From an uncultured Treponema sp. (GTDB lineage: Bacteria > Spirochaetota > Spirochaetia > Treponematales > Treponemataceae), in the NCBI GenBank assembly GCA_900317625.1, contig ONHK01000014.1, positions 1-61,562 of the forward strand: a DNA stretch of 61,562 nt. The letters run 5' to 3'. The notes under the pieces were generated by a model. That model did not search any database. It saw only the letters and a list, made by a program, of their open reading frames with translations, and was not told where the DNA came from. This document shows, piece by piece, positions 43,884-52,577 of this stretch. Position 1 is the stretch's first letter. The number at the start of each line of letters is the position of its first letter. Position numbers and translations under genes: made by a program.

Positions 43884-44070
43884 GAATTTTAGGTTTTGAA
43901 AGAGATATAAGAGCGCAGGTGAAGTTACAATTTGTGAAGACTTTGGGCGATGGAATCGATTAAAGTGCGTAGCACCCAAAAAGATTCAAGCGAAGCGCGA
44001 GCCCAACCGTCTGGAGCAAATTGTAAATTCGCCGGAAGCGGTTTTTTCAGAATTTGTAAAAACTGAAATT
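43884..44070. mobile_element. MITE-like inverted-repeat element, family A copy 4
   Basis: Same family as the blocks at 2090, 8936 and 31328. The interior reads ACAATTTGTGAAGACTTTGG, then the hairpin GTGCGTAGCAC, then GCGAAGCGCGAGCCC and ACCGTCTGGAGCAAATTGT. The outer termini (GAATTTTAGGTTTT / AAAAACTGAAATT) are more diverged than in the other copies. It starts three bases after the stop of the barrel gene. Confidence 0.7.
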
Positions 44071-44090
44071 AATAATATTTAGGAGACCTT

Positions 44091-44702
44091 ATGTTTGGTG
44101 CTTTAAAAGCCGGCGGCATTCTGATGTTGCCAATCATTCTTTGTGGAATTTTCGCGACTTTCATAATTGTTGAACGTTGCTATTATTTTTATGTAACAAA
44201 AAAACGCGACATAAAACTTATGTTTGATTTGAAAAATTCAATTTCAAAAGCTGATTATGTTGCCGCAGAAAACGCTTGTTCGGAAGCAGATACTCCAACT
44301 GCTCAGGTTGTAAAAAAAGCGCTGGACTGCCGCGCATGGCCGGAAAAAGATTTAAAGGAAACCGTGGAGGCTGAAATGTCTGCGGTCATTCCGCGCTATG
44401 AACATTTCCTTACGCCGCTTGGAACAATTGCAAATATTTCAACATTGCTCGGACTTTTAGGAACAGTAACTGGAAACATAAAGGCATTTGGCGTTCTTGG
44501 GGCTGGCGGAACAATGGGCGATCCAGCCTTGCTTGCCGGTGCGATTGGAGAAGCTCTTGTGACAACAGTGGCCGGGCTTGTGGTTTCAATTCCAGCATTG
44601 ATTTTCTACAATTATTTTGTAAGCCGGGTGAATCGCCGCGTTTCAGAGATGGAATCAAACGTAACAAATATTGTTATAAAACTTTCAGGAAGAGTTAAAT
44701 AA
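44091..44702 (+). CDS. exbB: MotA/TolQ/ExbB proton channel protein
   Basis: A 203-residue inner-membrane protein with three membrane helices (~10-32, ~100-125, ~155-180) and the family motif region TLLGLLGTVTGNIKAFGVLG...IGEALVTTVAGLVVSIPAL. With ExbD it forms the proton-driven motor that energises TonB. Start behind AGGAGACCTT. Its stop overlaps the exbD ATG by one base. Confidence 0.9.
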   Translation: MFGALKAGGILMLPIILCGIFATFIIVERCYYFYVTKKRDIKLMFDLKNSISKADYVAAENACSEADTPTAQVVKKALDCRAWPEKDLKETVEAEMSAVIPRYEHFLTPLGTIANISTLLGLLGTVTGNIKAFGVLGAGGTMGDPALLAGAIGEALVTTVAGLVVSIPALIFYNYFVSRVNRRVSEMESNVTNIVIKLSGRVK

Positions 44703-45115
44703 TGAAATTAAGAGCAAGACGAAAAAGCATTCACGCCACAGTTGATATGACTCCAATGATTGACGTTGTTTTTCAGCTTATAATTTTCTTTCTTGTTTCT
44801 ACGACTTTTGCGGTTTTGCCGGGAATAAACCTGAATCTTCCGGAAAGTTCAACTGCGGAAAGCACATCGAATCTTGGAATTACAATCACCTGCGAAAAAA
44901 ACGGGAATTTGTATTTCAATGATAAAAAAGTTTCATTCAAGTCGCTTGGAGATGAACTTTCAAAATTCGATACAAAAAAGACGAAAAAAACTGAATTTCC
45001 TATTACAATTGAAGCAGATGATTTGGTTACAAACGGAACAATCGTTAAACTGTTTGATGTGATTCGCCAGAACGGTTATGCTTCAATAAATTTGCGGACA
45101 ACTGATAAAAAATAA
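44702..45115 (+). CDS. exbD: biopolymer transport protein ExbD
   Basis: A 137-residue protein with one N-terminal membrane helix and a periplasmic domain. The essential membrane aspartate is present in MTPMIDVVFQLIIFFLV (D21), and the periplasmic part carries the NLPESS and EADDLVTNG segments of the family. It is coupled at both ends: one base shared with exbB and one with the following tonB. Confidence 0.92.
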   Translation: MKLRARRKSIHATVDMTPMIDVVFQLIIFFLVSTTFAVLPGINLNLPESSTAESTSNLGITITCEKNGNLYFNDKKVSFKSLGDELSKFDTKKTKKTEFPITIEADDLVTNGTIVKLFDVIRQNGYASINLRTTDKK

Positions 45116-46248
45116 TGCAGGTAAAAGCACAGATTGAAAAAATTATAAAAATTTCCTCAGATGACAAGACGCAGAGTCAGGCGATTCGGCTTTCTCTTTT
45201 ATTCACGCTGATAATCTGGCTGATTCTTTTTGTGATTCTTGCGGTTTCGCCGGGCTGGAATCAGAAGAAAAAATACAAGACAGTTAAGATTACACTTGCG
45301 CCGGTTGAAAAAACAGAAGAAAAAATCAAGCCGGAACAAAAAATTGTTGAAAAACCAAAAGTTTCCGAGGAATTAAAGCAAGCGGAAAGTGCAAAAAAAT
45401 CAGAAACTGTAAAACAAACTCAGACTGAAAAAAAATCTCTAGACGCAAAGGCGAAAACTTCTGAAAATCAAAAAACGAGTTCAAATTCCGCACCGAAAAA
45501 AGTAGAAAATTCTCAAAATACTCAAAAAAAATCAGCGACAACTGAAAATTCTGCAAAACCAGCTGCTTCTGAACCAAAAAAAGCGAACATAAAATACGCA
45601 AAATCTGTTGATGAACTTTTGGAAGAGCAAAATTCTGTCTCAAAGAATAAAAATTTCGACTGGGACAGCATGGATTTTTCCGAAAACACAAATTCTTCTG
45701 CGGCTGGAAAAAATAATTCTGTGCAGAATACACAAAAACTGAACAATTCTGATTCTCTCAGCGGAACAGCCGGCACAAAAACTGACGGCGGCGGAAGAAT
45801 TTCTTCTGAACCGCAAAAAAACTCGGCGGGAACAAACGCTTCTTCTTCAACTTTGGCTCAACTTGGTGAAATTTCAAAAAGCGAATATTCTTCTACTGCC
45901 GCAGCCGGACTTGAAACTGTTGCAAAAGGAATAAACCAGCATTTGAATGGAAAATATTCAATGGAAATGTCGGACGGTTCTGCCAGAGTCCTTGTTTATC
46001 CAGATGAGCCGCGCTTGAAAATTTCTGAGGAAAATTCAAAGACAATTGACAGCACGCGGAATTTAACAATAACGCTGAAAATTCTTGCGGACGGAACCGT
46101 TCCTCTTGGTGGCGTGTCATTTTCGCCTGCTTCCGCGATTGACAGTTCAGTCCGTTCTGAATTGGCGGCGCAAATTCAAACTTGGCGTTTTTCTAGCGCA
46201 TCAACAGATGGACAGGCTAGCTTTTACTATAGTATCATAAAACGTTGA
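45115..46248 (+). CDS. TonB-like energy transducer
   Basis: A 377-residue protein with a single N-terminal membrane helix (LFTLIIWLILFVILAVSP, ~24-42), a long Lys/Glu/Ser-rich periplasm-spanning linker (~60-260) and a C-terminal domain (~290-377) that reads like the TonB/TolA C-terminal fold (LKISEENSKTIDST...LTITLKILADGTVP...QIQTWRFS). The linker lacks the usual Pro-Lys/Pro-Glu repeats. Position directly after exbB-exbD supports TonB or TolA function. Confidence 0.75.
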   Translation: MQVKAQIEKIIKISSDDKTQSQAIRLSLLFTLIIWLILFVILAVSPGWNQKKKYKTVKITLAPVEKTEEKIKPEQKIVEKPKVSEELKQAESAKKSETVKQTQTEKKSLDAKAKTSENQKTSSNSAPKKVENSQNTQKKSATTENSAKPAASEPKKANIKYAKSVDELLEEQNSVSKNKNFDWDSMDFSENTNSSAAGKNNSVQNTQKLNNSDSLSGTAGTKTDGGGRISSEPQKNSAGTNASSSTLAQLGEISKSEYSSTAAAGLETVAKGINQHLNGKYSMEMSDGSARVLVYPDEPRLKISEENSKTIDSTRNLTITLKILADGTVPLGGVSFSPASAIDSSVRSELAAQIQTWRFSSASTDGQASFYYSIIKR

Positions 46249-46266
46249 TTCAAATATGGGGGATAT

Positions 46267-46953
46267 GTGAACGTAAAGAATCTTGGGGAAATTGAAGCGA
46301 TTGCATTCGATATTGATGGAACAATTTATCCGCAGTGGAAAATTCATCTTATTGCGTTTTTTCATTATGTCTGCCATTCAATTTTCTTTCTTCACTATGG
46401 ACTTGTGCGCCACGAACTGCACGGTTTGGAACAGACGCCGGATTTTAATAAAGTTCAAACTGAAAAAATGGCTGAACATCTTCATTGTTCGTATGAAAAA
46501 GCAGAAGAAAAACTGAATAAAATCGTGTATCATGGTCTGGAAAAATATTTTAAAAGAATTTCCTGCTATAAAAATTGCGTTGAAACTGTAAAAAAATTCA
46601 AGGAAGCTGGATTTAAAATCGCGCTGCTTTCAGATTTTCCGCCTGAGCAAAAAGGAGAAATCTGGGGCATTAAGAAGTATTGCGATGTCATGCTTGGAAC
46701 AGAAGCTCTTGGCGCGCTAAAGCCAGATCCTTTTTCTTTTATAAAAATGGCGGAAGAATTGAAAGTTGCTCCTGAAAAAATTCTTTTTGTTGGAAACAGC
46801 CGAAAATACGATGTTGCCGGCTCAAAAGCTGCTGGAATGAAAAGTGCGTATCTTCTTGCGTGGCGCTACAGGATTTTCAGGTTTTTAAACGTAAAAGAAG
46901 CGGACATTACTTTTACAAACTATCGTCAATTGCAGGACTTTGTGTTAAACTAA
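46267..46953 (+). CDS. HAD family hydrolase
   Basis: A 228-residue phosphatase-fold protein. Motif I FDIDGTIY holds the nucleophilic Asp (residue ~14) and acid/base Asp (~16), motif II LLSDFP supplies the Thr/Ser, the motif III Lys is in ALKPDPFSF (~157), and motif IV VGNSRKYDVAGSKAAG supplies the acidic residue. Substrate unknown; the layout is that of phosphoglycolate-phosphatase-like enzymes. It starts with GTG behind GGGGGA. The coiled-coil giant follows by about 30 bp. Confidence 0.88.
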   Translation: MNVKNLGEIEAIAFDIDGTIYPQWKIHLIAFFHYVCHSIFFLHYGLVRHELHGLEQTPDFNKVQTEKMAEHLHCSYEKAEEKLNKIVYHGLEKYFKRISCYKNCVETVKKFKEAGFKIALLSDFPPEQKGEIWGIKKYCDVMLGTEALGALKPDPFSFIKMAEELKVAPEKILFVGNSRKYDVAGSKAAGMKSAYLLAWRYRIFRFLNVKEADITFTNYRQLQDFVLN

Positions 46954-46986
46954 AAATATAATCAACAGGAATGGGTGGGAAAAGAA

Positions 46987-49900
46987 ATGCCGGTTATCAC
47001 AATTCTTATTGCCGCGGCAATTGCGGCTGGAGTTTCTTACGCTTTGCACTTTTTTGGCGAAGATAATAATAGAAAAGAATCTGTAAAAAGATATGCGGAC
47101 AAACGTCAGGCAGAGATTGCAGCTTATATAAATGAACAGGTAAAACATCTTTCTGATAGTACGGCTTCCCTTGAGACAAAACAGATGCAGGCTGCCGCAG
47201 CAATAAAACGCCTTGATTCCCAGATAAAGGAATTTAAAGATGTCGCTGAAAATTTAAAGGACGATACTGATGCGGTAAAAAATATCGAGCAGAAAATAAA
47301 ATCCTACGATGATGTTCTTCAGGAACTGTTTGATATGACTGAAAAAGTTGAGGAAAATCTTCAGCTTGTAAAAAAGGAATCACTGATTGTTGACAAATTG
47401 AATTCGCGGCTTGGCTCGCAGGACAAAACTCTTTCTGAACTTGAAAAGCGGATTCCACAGATTTCTTCTGAATTTGCGCAGAAAAATGGCGAGCAGCTTA
47501 AAATTCTTGGAAACAAGCTTTTGAGCGAATACGATTCCCACGGCGAAAAGCTCAAAAATGACATAAAACAGATTGAAAACAGCGCGCAAAAGGCTCTTTC
47601 ATCATTTCAGAATGAAATTTCTGCGGTTTATGAGGAAGCCAGCCTGAAAGCACAAAAACTTGAAGATTTGGCATTTGAGCAGCTTAACAAAAAGTCAGAT
47701 GAACGAAGCAATGATTTTGTTCAGAAAATTGACCAGAAAACATCTGAACTTGAGGCCGCATTGAATGCAAGAATCGCTGAAATTTCAAAATTGATAGAAT
47801 CCCGCTCAAACGATGTTGGAACAGCCGCAGAGGCAAAAACTTCTGCCTTGGACAAAAAATACAATGAGATTTATATGGAGCTTTCAGCAAGATTCAAGCA
47901 GCAGACTTCAGAAATGAAGGAAAATCTTGATGTTCAATCCGCGGAAATCCAGCAGACTTACAAAAATTCAACTGAAAATGTAATTTCAAACATCAAGAAA
48001 ACTCTGCTTGATTTTGATTCAAAATGTAAAACTCATATTGATGAAATTTCTGCAAAATATGATGAACGGATGAATTCTCTTAGCGAAAAATACAATAAAC
48101 AGCTTGAAGGTGCCAGCGGAAAAAGCGATGCAAGAATTGTCGAGCTTCAGCAGAAAATTGCCGCCGCGGAGGAAAAATCCAAGGCTCATATTGATGCGCT
48201 TACAGCAAAGTATCAGCAGGCGGTTTCTAATATCCGCGAAAAGTATGAAACCGCGCTTTCGTCTGTTGATGGAAAGAATAATCAGCGCGTGCTTGATCTT
48301 GAAAAGCAATATGACGAATCTTATGAGCTTGTAAACAAAAAAGTCCAGGATTTGAATGCAAAATATGAAGAAATAACAGCCGCGTTAAAGCAGCAGATTG
48401 AATCAGTTCAGAAAGTTTATGCAGAAAAAGAAAACGGCGTTAATAATGAGATTTCTGCAAAAATTGATTCAATTTCAAACGAATACAATGCGCAGATTTC
48501 AGAATTGCGTTCAAGAATGGAAAATTCTATGGCTTCCTACGAGCAGCTTGCAAAACAGGCTGAAGAAAATATTGACGGTTACAACTCAAAAATCGACCAG
48601 AAGATTGAAACCGTTAAAAATCAGCTTGCAAATACGCTTCAGGCAATCAGCAGAAATGTTGAGGAATCTGTTCAGAGCGCGGAAAATACAATCCAGCATG
48701 TAAAAGAGGAATGTGCGCTTGCGCTTGAAAAAGCTGGAGAGGTTGAACCGCAGCTGAATGAAAAAGTGCAGACAATTGATGCTCAGATTAACAAATTCAA
48801 AGAAGAATCGAACGCAAAAATTCAGGAACTTAATGTTGTTCTAAAGGAATCTGGTGCGAAAATTGAACAGATGTGCGAAAAACAGCAGGCGGCGGCGCTT
48901 TCGGATGTGGACAAGCAACTTTCTTCCTATAAAAAAGACATGGAATACCGGCTTTCCAAGCTGGAAGGCATTGGTGGGCAAATCGATGTTCTTGAAAACA
49001 GCCTGAAAAATGCAATGGATGAAGTGAGCCGAAAAACTTTGAGCACTTTTGATTCTTTTGCGGAAAATCAGGAGCAGAAACAGAATCAGTTTGCGCAGTC
49101 GGTAAGCGAACACAACGAAAAACTTGAGAACGATATTCAGACTCTTGAGGAAAAAATTGAGGAACTCAAGAAAACTTCAATCGGAAATGTTACGGAACAC
49201 CTTGAAGGTTTTGAGGCGAACTTTGACCGCGATTTAAAGACCCGTGGCGACAAAATCAACGATGATTTGGCAACCTGGAAAAATAGTTTTGACGGAAAAA
49301 TCACAGCGTTCACAACTGAATATGAAAACGAGCGCCGGAATATCGAGGCCGATTACAATAAAAATCTTCAGGAAAAACTTGCCGCGCTTCAGACGAAAAG
49401 CGATGAGCAGTCTGAACGGCTTGCCCAAGGCATAAAAAAAGCGGAGACAGAAGTTTCCGAGCACATAAACGAAATGAAAAATCTTTTGAACAATTTTGCT
49501 TCAGAAATGCAGGCAAAAGTTGCAAAGGTTGATGAAGCTTCGGATGATGCGCTGAAAAATGCAATCAACCGTTCTCAAAAAAATATCGGCGAGCAGCTCG
49601 AAAAACTCCAGAACCAGATGCTGGATGAGCTTAAGGCATTTGAAGAAGCTGCAAACGGAAAGCAGGAGATAAGCGTTTCCACAATTGATTCGGCTTTGGC
49701 GGAATTTAAAACGTGGAAAGTTCAGCTTAAGTCTCAGCTTGATGATTCAAACACGCTTTTTAAAAGTGAGATTGAAAGTTTGCGCGAGCAGGCTGCTCAG
49801 AAAATTGAGGATGCAAGAAGTTACATTGAAACTGAATATCAGCAGGTTTACAGTCAGTCCGAAAAGAAAATTTCAGAGCTTTCAGAACGTGCGGATTCTT

Positions 49901-51054
49901 CGCTGGAAGAATTTGAAAAACGTTCAAAAGCAATTTCATTGCAGCTGGAAAAAAGTTTCGATGTGATGGCTGATCAGGCAGAACAGCAGATGAATTCAAA
50001 GATTGCTGATACTTCCAAGAAAATTCAGGACTTCAATGATAAAGTTCAGGAAACTGTGGATAAAGACCGTGCGCACCAGTCGGAACTTGCATTCAGATTG
50101 CAGAATTATTCCAGCGAAATGCAGACTCAGATGAGCGAGCTGAAAAAAGAAATGGATTCTGTAAAAACTCAGATTTCTGTTTACGAAAAAGCCGAGCAGA
50201 TGAAAAAATCTCTTGATGAAAAACTTGCGGCTTTGGCTGCGGATTTTGAACGGATTGAAGGTTTTAAGGATGTTGCCGACGATTTGAACAAGGAATATAA
50301 CCACGTTTTGAGCCTGAAAAATGATGTTGACAGGCAGGTTGATGAATTTGACGGTCAAAAAGCTAAAGTTGAGTCGATTGGTCAGCGTTATGAGAAAATG
50401 ATTTCGCTTAGCGGTCAGATTGATGAAAAAATCCGTGAATTGAACTCAACATTTGATGGTTTGCAGACAATGGAAGTTCAGGTTAGGGATTTTCAGGATA
50501 CGCTTTCCACAATTTCTGAACGTTACGACAGGCTTGAGCAGAAAAATGTAGTTATTGACCGCGTTTTAAAAGATGTTGATACTTCCTTTGAAAATTTAAA
50601 GGCAATTGAGGATCGCTTGAAGGCTTGTTCTAGACAGGCGGAAACTTTGCCGAAAGAAATTGAAGATGTCCAGAACAATGTTGATGAACTTCTTAAAAAC
50701 GGACCGAAAATCGGCGACGCTGCGGCAAAGTTGAACAGTTTGCAGGAAATTTTGAATGAAACTGAACAGCGGCTGGAAGAAATCAATTCAGCACGCAACG
50801 GTGTTGGAAGAATTGAAGAGCGGCTTACAAAAATGGATAAAGATTTGGATGGAAAACTTAAGCTTGTTCAGGCAATGGTAAACACTGATGTACAAAAAAA
50901 TCCGGATAAAAACAGCCAGTTTATATCTCCGCAGGAGCGCGAGCAGGTAAAAAATCTGGCGCGTCAAGGATGGACTGTTGCTCAGATGGCTCGTGCGCTG
51001 AACAGAACTCAGGGTGAAATAAATCTTATTCTGGAACTTCCTTCTGATTTGTAG
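46987..51054 (+). CDS. giant membrane-anchored coiled-coil protein (SpiroCoCo type)
   Basis: A 1355-residue protein: an N-terminal membrane anchor (ITILIAAAIAAGVSYALHFF), about 1250 residues of nearly unbroken coiled coil with heptad-type charged repeats (SEKYNKQLEGASG, EYNAQISELRSRM and many others), and a short C-terminal globular end (SPQEREQVKNLARQGWTVAQ...ALNRTQGEINLIL) that reads as a helix-turn-helix. Long coiled coils of this kind are characteristic of spirochaetes and are thought to be structural, possibly linked to cell shape or cytoplasmic filaments. Start ATG is preceded by GGTGGGAAAAG; an in-frame GTG lies 12 bp upstream. Confidence 0.85.
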   Translation: MPVITILIAAAIAAGVSYALHFFGEDNNRKESVKRYADKRQAEIAAYINEQVKHLSDSTASLETKQMQAAAAIKRLDSQIKEFKDVAENLKDDTDAVKNIEQKIKSYDDVLQELFDMTEKVEENLQLVKKESLIVDKLNSRLGSQDKTLSELEKRIPQISSEFAQKNGEQLKILGNKLLSEYDSHGEKLKNDIKQIENSAQKALSSFQNEISAVYEEASLKAQKLEDLAFEQLNKKSDERSNDFVQKIDQKTSELEAALNARIAEISKLIESRSNDVGTAAEAKTSALDKKYNEIYMELSARFKQQTSEMKENLDVQSAEIQQTYKNSTENVISNIKKTLLDFDSKCKTHIDEISAKYDERMNSLSEKYNKQLEGASGKSDARIVELQQKIAAAEEKSKAHIDALTAKYQQAVSNIREKYETALSSVDGKNNQRVLDLEKQYDESYELVNKKVQDLNAKYEEITAALKQQIESVQKVYAEKENGVNNEISAKIDSISNEYNAQISELRSRMENSMASYEQLAKQAEENIDGYNSKIDQKIETVKNQLANTLQAISRNVEESVQSAENTIQHVKEECALALEKAGEVEPQLNEKVQTIDAQINKFKEESNAKIQELNVVLKESGAKIEQMCEKQQAAALSDVDKQLSSYKKDMEYRLSKLEGIGGQIDVLENSLKNAMDEVSRKTLSTFDSFAENQEQKQNQFAQSVSEHNEKLENDIQTLEEKIEELKKTSIGNVTEHLEGFEANFDRDLKTRGDKINDDLATWKNSFDGKITAFTTEYENERRNIEADYNKNLQEKLAALQTKSDEQSERLAQGIKKAETEVSEHINEMKNLLNNFASEMQAKVAKVDEASDDALKNAINRSQKNIGEQLEKLQNQMLDELKAFEEAANGKQEISVSTIDSALAEFKTWKVQLKSQLDDSNTLFKSEIESLREQAAQKIEDARSYIETEYQQVYSQSEKKISELSERADSSLEEFEKRSKAISLQLEKSFDVMADQAEQQMNSKIADTSKKIQDFNDKVQETVDKDRAHQSELAFRLQNYSSEMQTQMSELKKEMDSVKTQISVYEKAEQMKKSLDEKLAALAADFERIEGFKDVADDLNKEYNHVLSLKNDVDRQVDEFDGQKAKVESIGQRYEKMISLSGQIDEKIRELNSTFDGLQTMEVQVRDFQDTLSTISERYDRLEQKNVVIDRVLKDVDTSFENLKAIEDRLKACSRQAETLPKEIEDVQNNVDELLKNGPKIGDAAAKLNSLQEILNETEQRLEEINSARNGVGRIEERLTKMDKDLDGKLKLVQAMVNTDVQKNPDKNSQFISPQEREQVKNLARQGWTVAQMARALNRTQGEINLILELPSDL

Positions 51055-51063
51055 AATCAGGGC

Positions 51064-51072
51064 GGGGGGGGG
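51064..51072 (+). repeat. nine-base poly-G tract
   Basis: An uninterrupted run of nine G lies between the coiled-coil gene and the amylase, ~90 bp before the amylase start. Such runs are prone to slippage and control phase-variable promoters in Treponema pallidum; whether this one does is untested. Confidence 0.7.
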
Positions 51073-51108
51073 AGGGCGGAGATGCGAACGGTGTTGTCCG
51101 CTCTTTTT
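51073..51108 (+). terminator. terminator after the coiled-coil gene
   Basis: AGGGCGGA and TCCGCTCT pair (one G-T) around a 14-base loop and are followed by a T-run. It lies ~20 bp after the coiled-coil stop and adjoins the poly-G run. Confidence 0.65.
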
Positions 51109-51149
51109 TATTTTAAAATTATTTTCTTTATGGGAATGGATTTATGCTT

Positions 51150-51155
51150 TATAAT
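51150..51155 (+). promoter_or_regulatory. -10 box of the alpha-amylase gene, leaderless arrangement
   Basis: Perfect TATAAT followed by seven bases (TGTTTTT) and the ATG, with no Shine-Dalgarno between. No convincing -35 hexamer is present at 17 bp. Confidence 0.5.
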
Positions 51156-51162
51156 TGTTTTT

Positions 51163-52575
51163 ATGAAGAAGATTAAATTTATTTTTGCCACAGTTTTTTG
51201 TCTTGTAAATTGTGGAATTTTTTCGCAGACAAGAAGTTCTATTCAGAATGGTGCGATTTTGCACGCGTGGTGCTGGTCTTTTAAGACAATTGAAGAAAAT
51301 ATGGATAAAATTGCCGCGGCTGGATTTTCGGCGGTTCAGACTTCGCCTGCGAATACTTGCCTTGTTGGTGATTACGGCAGAATGGAAATCTACAGCGAGG
51401 ATTTGAATGGAAAATGGTATTATCATTATCAGCCGACAGACTGGAAAATCGGGAATTATCAGCTTGGAACGCGCGAAGATTTTATTTCAATGAACAAGAA
51501 GGCGGAGGAATATGGAGTTGGCGTTATTGTTGATGTTCTTCCAAATCATACGACTCCGCGGATAAAGGAAATTTCCAAGGATTTGATTGACGCTGTTGGT
51601 GGAATTGAAAAACTTTATCACAAAAATAATGACCACGGAATCCGCAGTTATGAAGACAGGCTTGAATGTACAACAGCTCAGATGGGCGGACTTCCAGATG
51701 TTAACACGGAAAACCCGGATTTTCAGGCTTATTACATGAAATATGTGAACGATTTGATTGATTGTGGCGCGGATGGTTTTCGCTACGATACGGCGAAACA
51801 CATCGGGCTTCCAGATGATCCAAAAGATCCTTATGCAAAAGTGAACAATTTTTGGCCGATTTTCTTGGGAAAAGAGTCTGTGAAAGGCGAGTTTATGCAC
51901 AAGAACAGCGATGAGCTTTTTATTTATGGCGAGGTTCTTCAGGGTGGAAATTCCCGCGAGGATGCTTATGGAAAAATTATGCCGGTTACAGCGAGCAATT
52001 ACGGTTCGATTGTGCGTTCTGCCCTTGCCAGTTCAAAATTCAGTGCTAAGGGACTGAAAAACTGGCAGCATCCGGCGGCTCCGAAAAATATTGTAACTTG
52101 GGTTGAAAGCCATGACACTTACGCAAACCACGGTGAGTCAGCGCATTTAACAAACGCTCAGCTTAGGATGGGATGGGCGTTGATTGCGGCGCGGTCTGGT
52201 GGAACTCCGCTGTTTTTTAGTCGTCCGCAGGGAAAAGAAGCTACGCAGTTTCCTGGAGATTCAAAAATCGGTGATATTGGAAACGACGAATTTATGAATC
52301 CAGAAGTTGTTGCAGTGAATAAATTCCGCGCGGCAATGGTTGGCGAACCGGAAGAACTTGTGAACAATGGAAAAGATACTTCTGTTCTTGGAATCAAACG
52401 TGGAGAAAAGGGAATTGTTCTTATCAATTCGAACAAAAAAACTTCAAAAATTGAAATTCCAGTTTCTTTTGCGGATGGAAGTTATATTGATAAGGCGAAC
52501 GGCAAGAAATTTTCAGTTGAAAACGGAATCTTAAAAGGCAAGATGAATAAAGAATCTGTTTGCGTGATTTATTAA
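51163..52575 (+). CDS. secreted alpha-amylase (GH13)
   Basis: Hydrolyses alpha-1,4 glucan bonds of starch or glycogen. The 470-residue precursor has a signal peptide (MKKIKFIFATVFCLVNCGIFS) and a GH13 barrel with intact catalysts: region I DVLPNHT (~124), nucleophile Asp in DGFRYDTAKH (~206), acid Glu in FIYGEVLQGG (~255) and the transition-state Asp in VESHDTYANH (~311). A short beta-sandwich domain C ends the protein. Start chosen at the signal peptide Met; an in-frame ATG at 51082 lies within the terminator. It may process dietary starch outside the cytoplasm. Confidence 0.92.
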   Translation: MKKIKFIFATVFCLVNCGIFSQTRSSIQNGAILHAWCWSFKTIEENMDKIAAAGFSAVQTSPANTCLVGDYGRMEIYSEDLNGKWYYHYQPTDWKIGNYQLGTREDFISMNKKAEEYGVGVIVDVLPNHTTPRIKEISKDLIDAVGGIEKLYHKNNDHGIRSYEDRLECTTAQMGGLPDVNTENPDFQAYYMKYVNDLIDCGADGFRYDTAKHIGLPDDPKDPYAKVNNFWPIFLGKESVKGEFMHKNSDELFIYGEVLQGGNSREDAYGKIMPVTASNYGSIVRSALASSKFSAKGLKNWQHPAAPKNIVTWVESHDTYANHGESAHLTNAQLRMGWALIAARSGGTPLFFSRPQGKEATQFPGDSKIGDIGNDEFMNPEVVAVNKFRAAMVGEPEELVNNGKDTSVLGIKRGEKGIVLINSNKKTSKIEIPVSFADGSYIDKANGKKFSVENGILKGKMNKESVCVIY

Positions 52576-52577
52576 AT

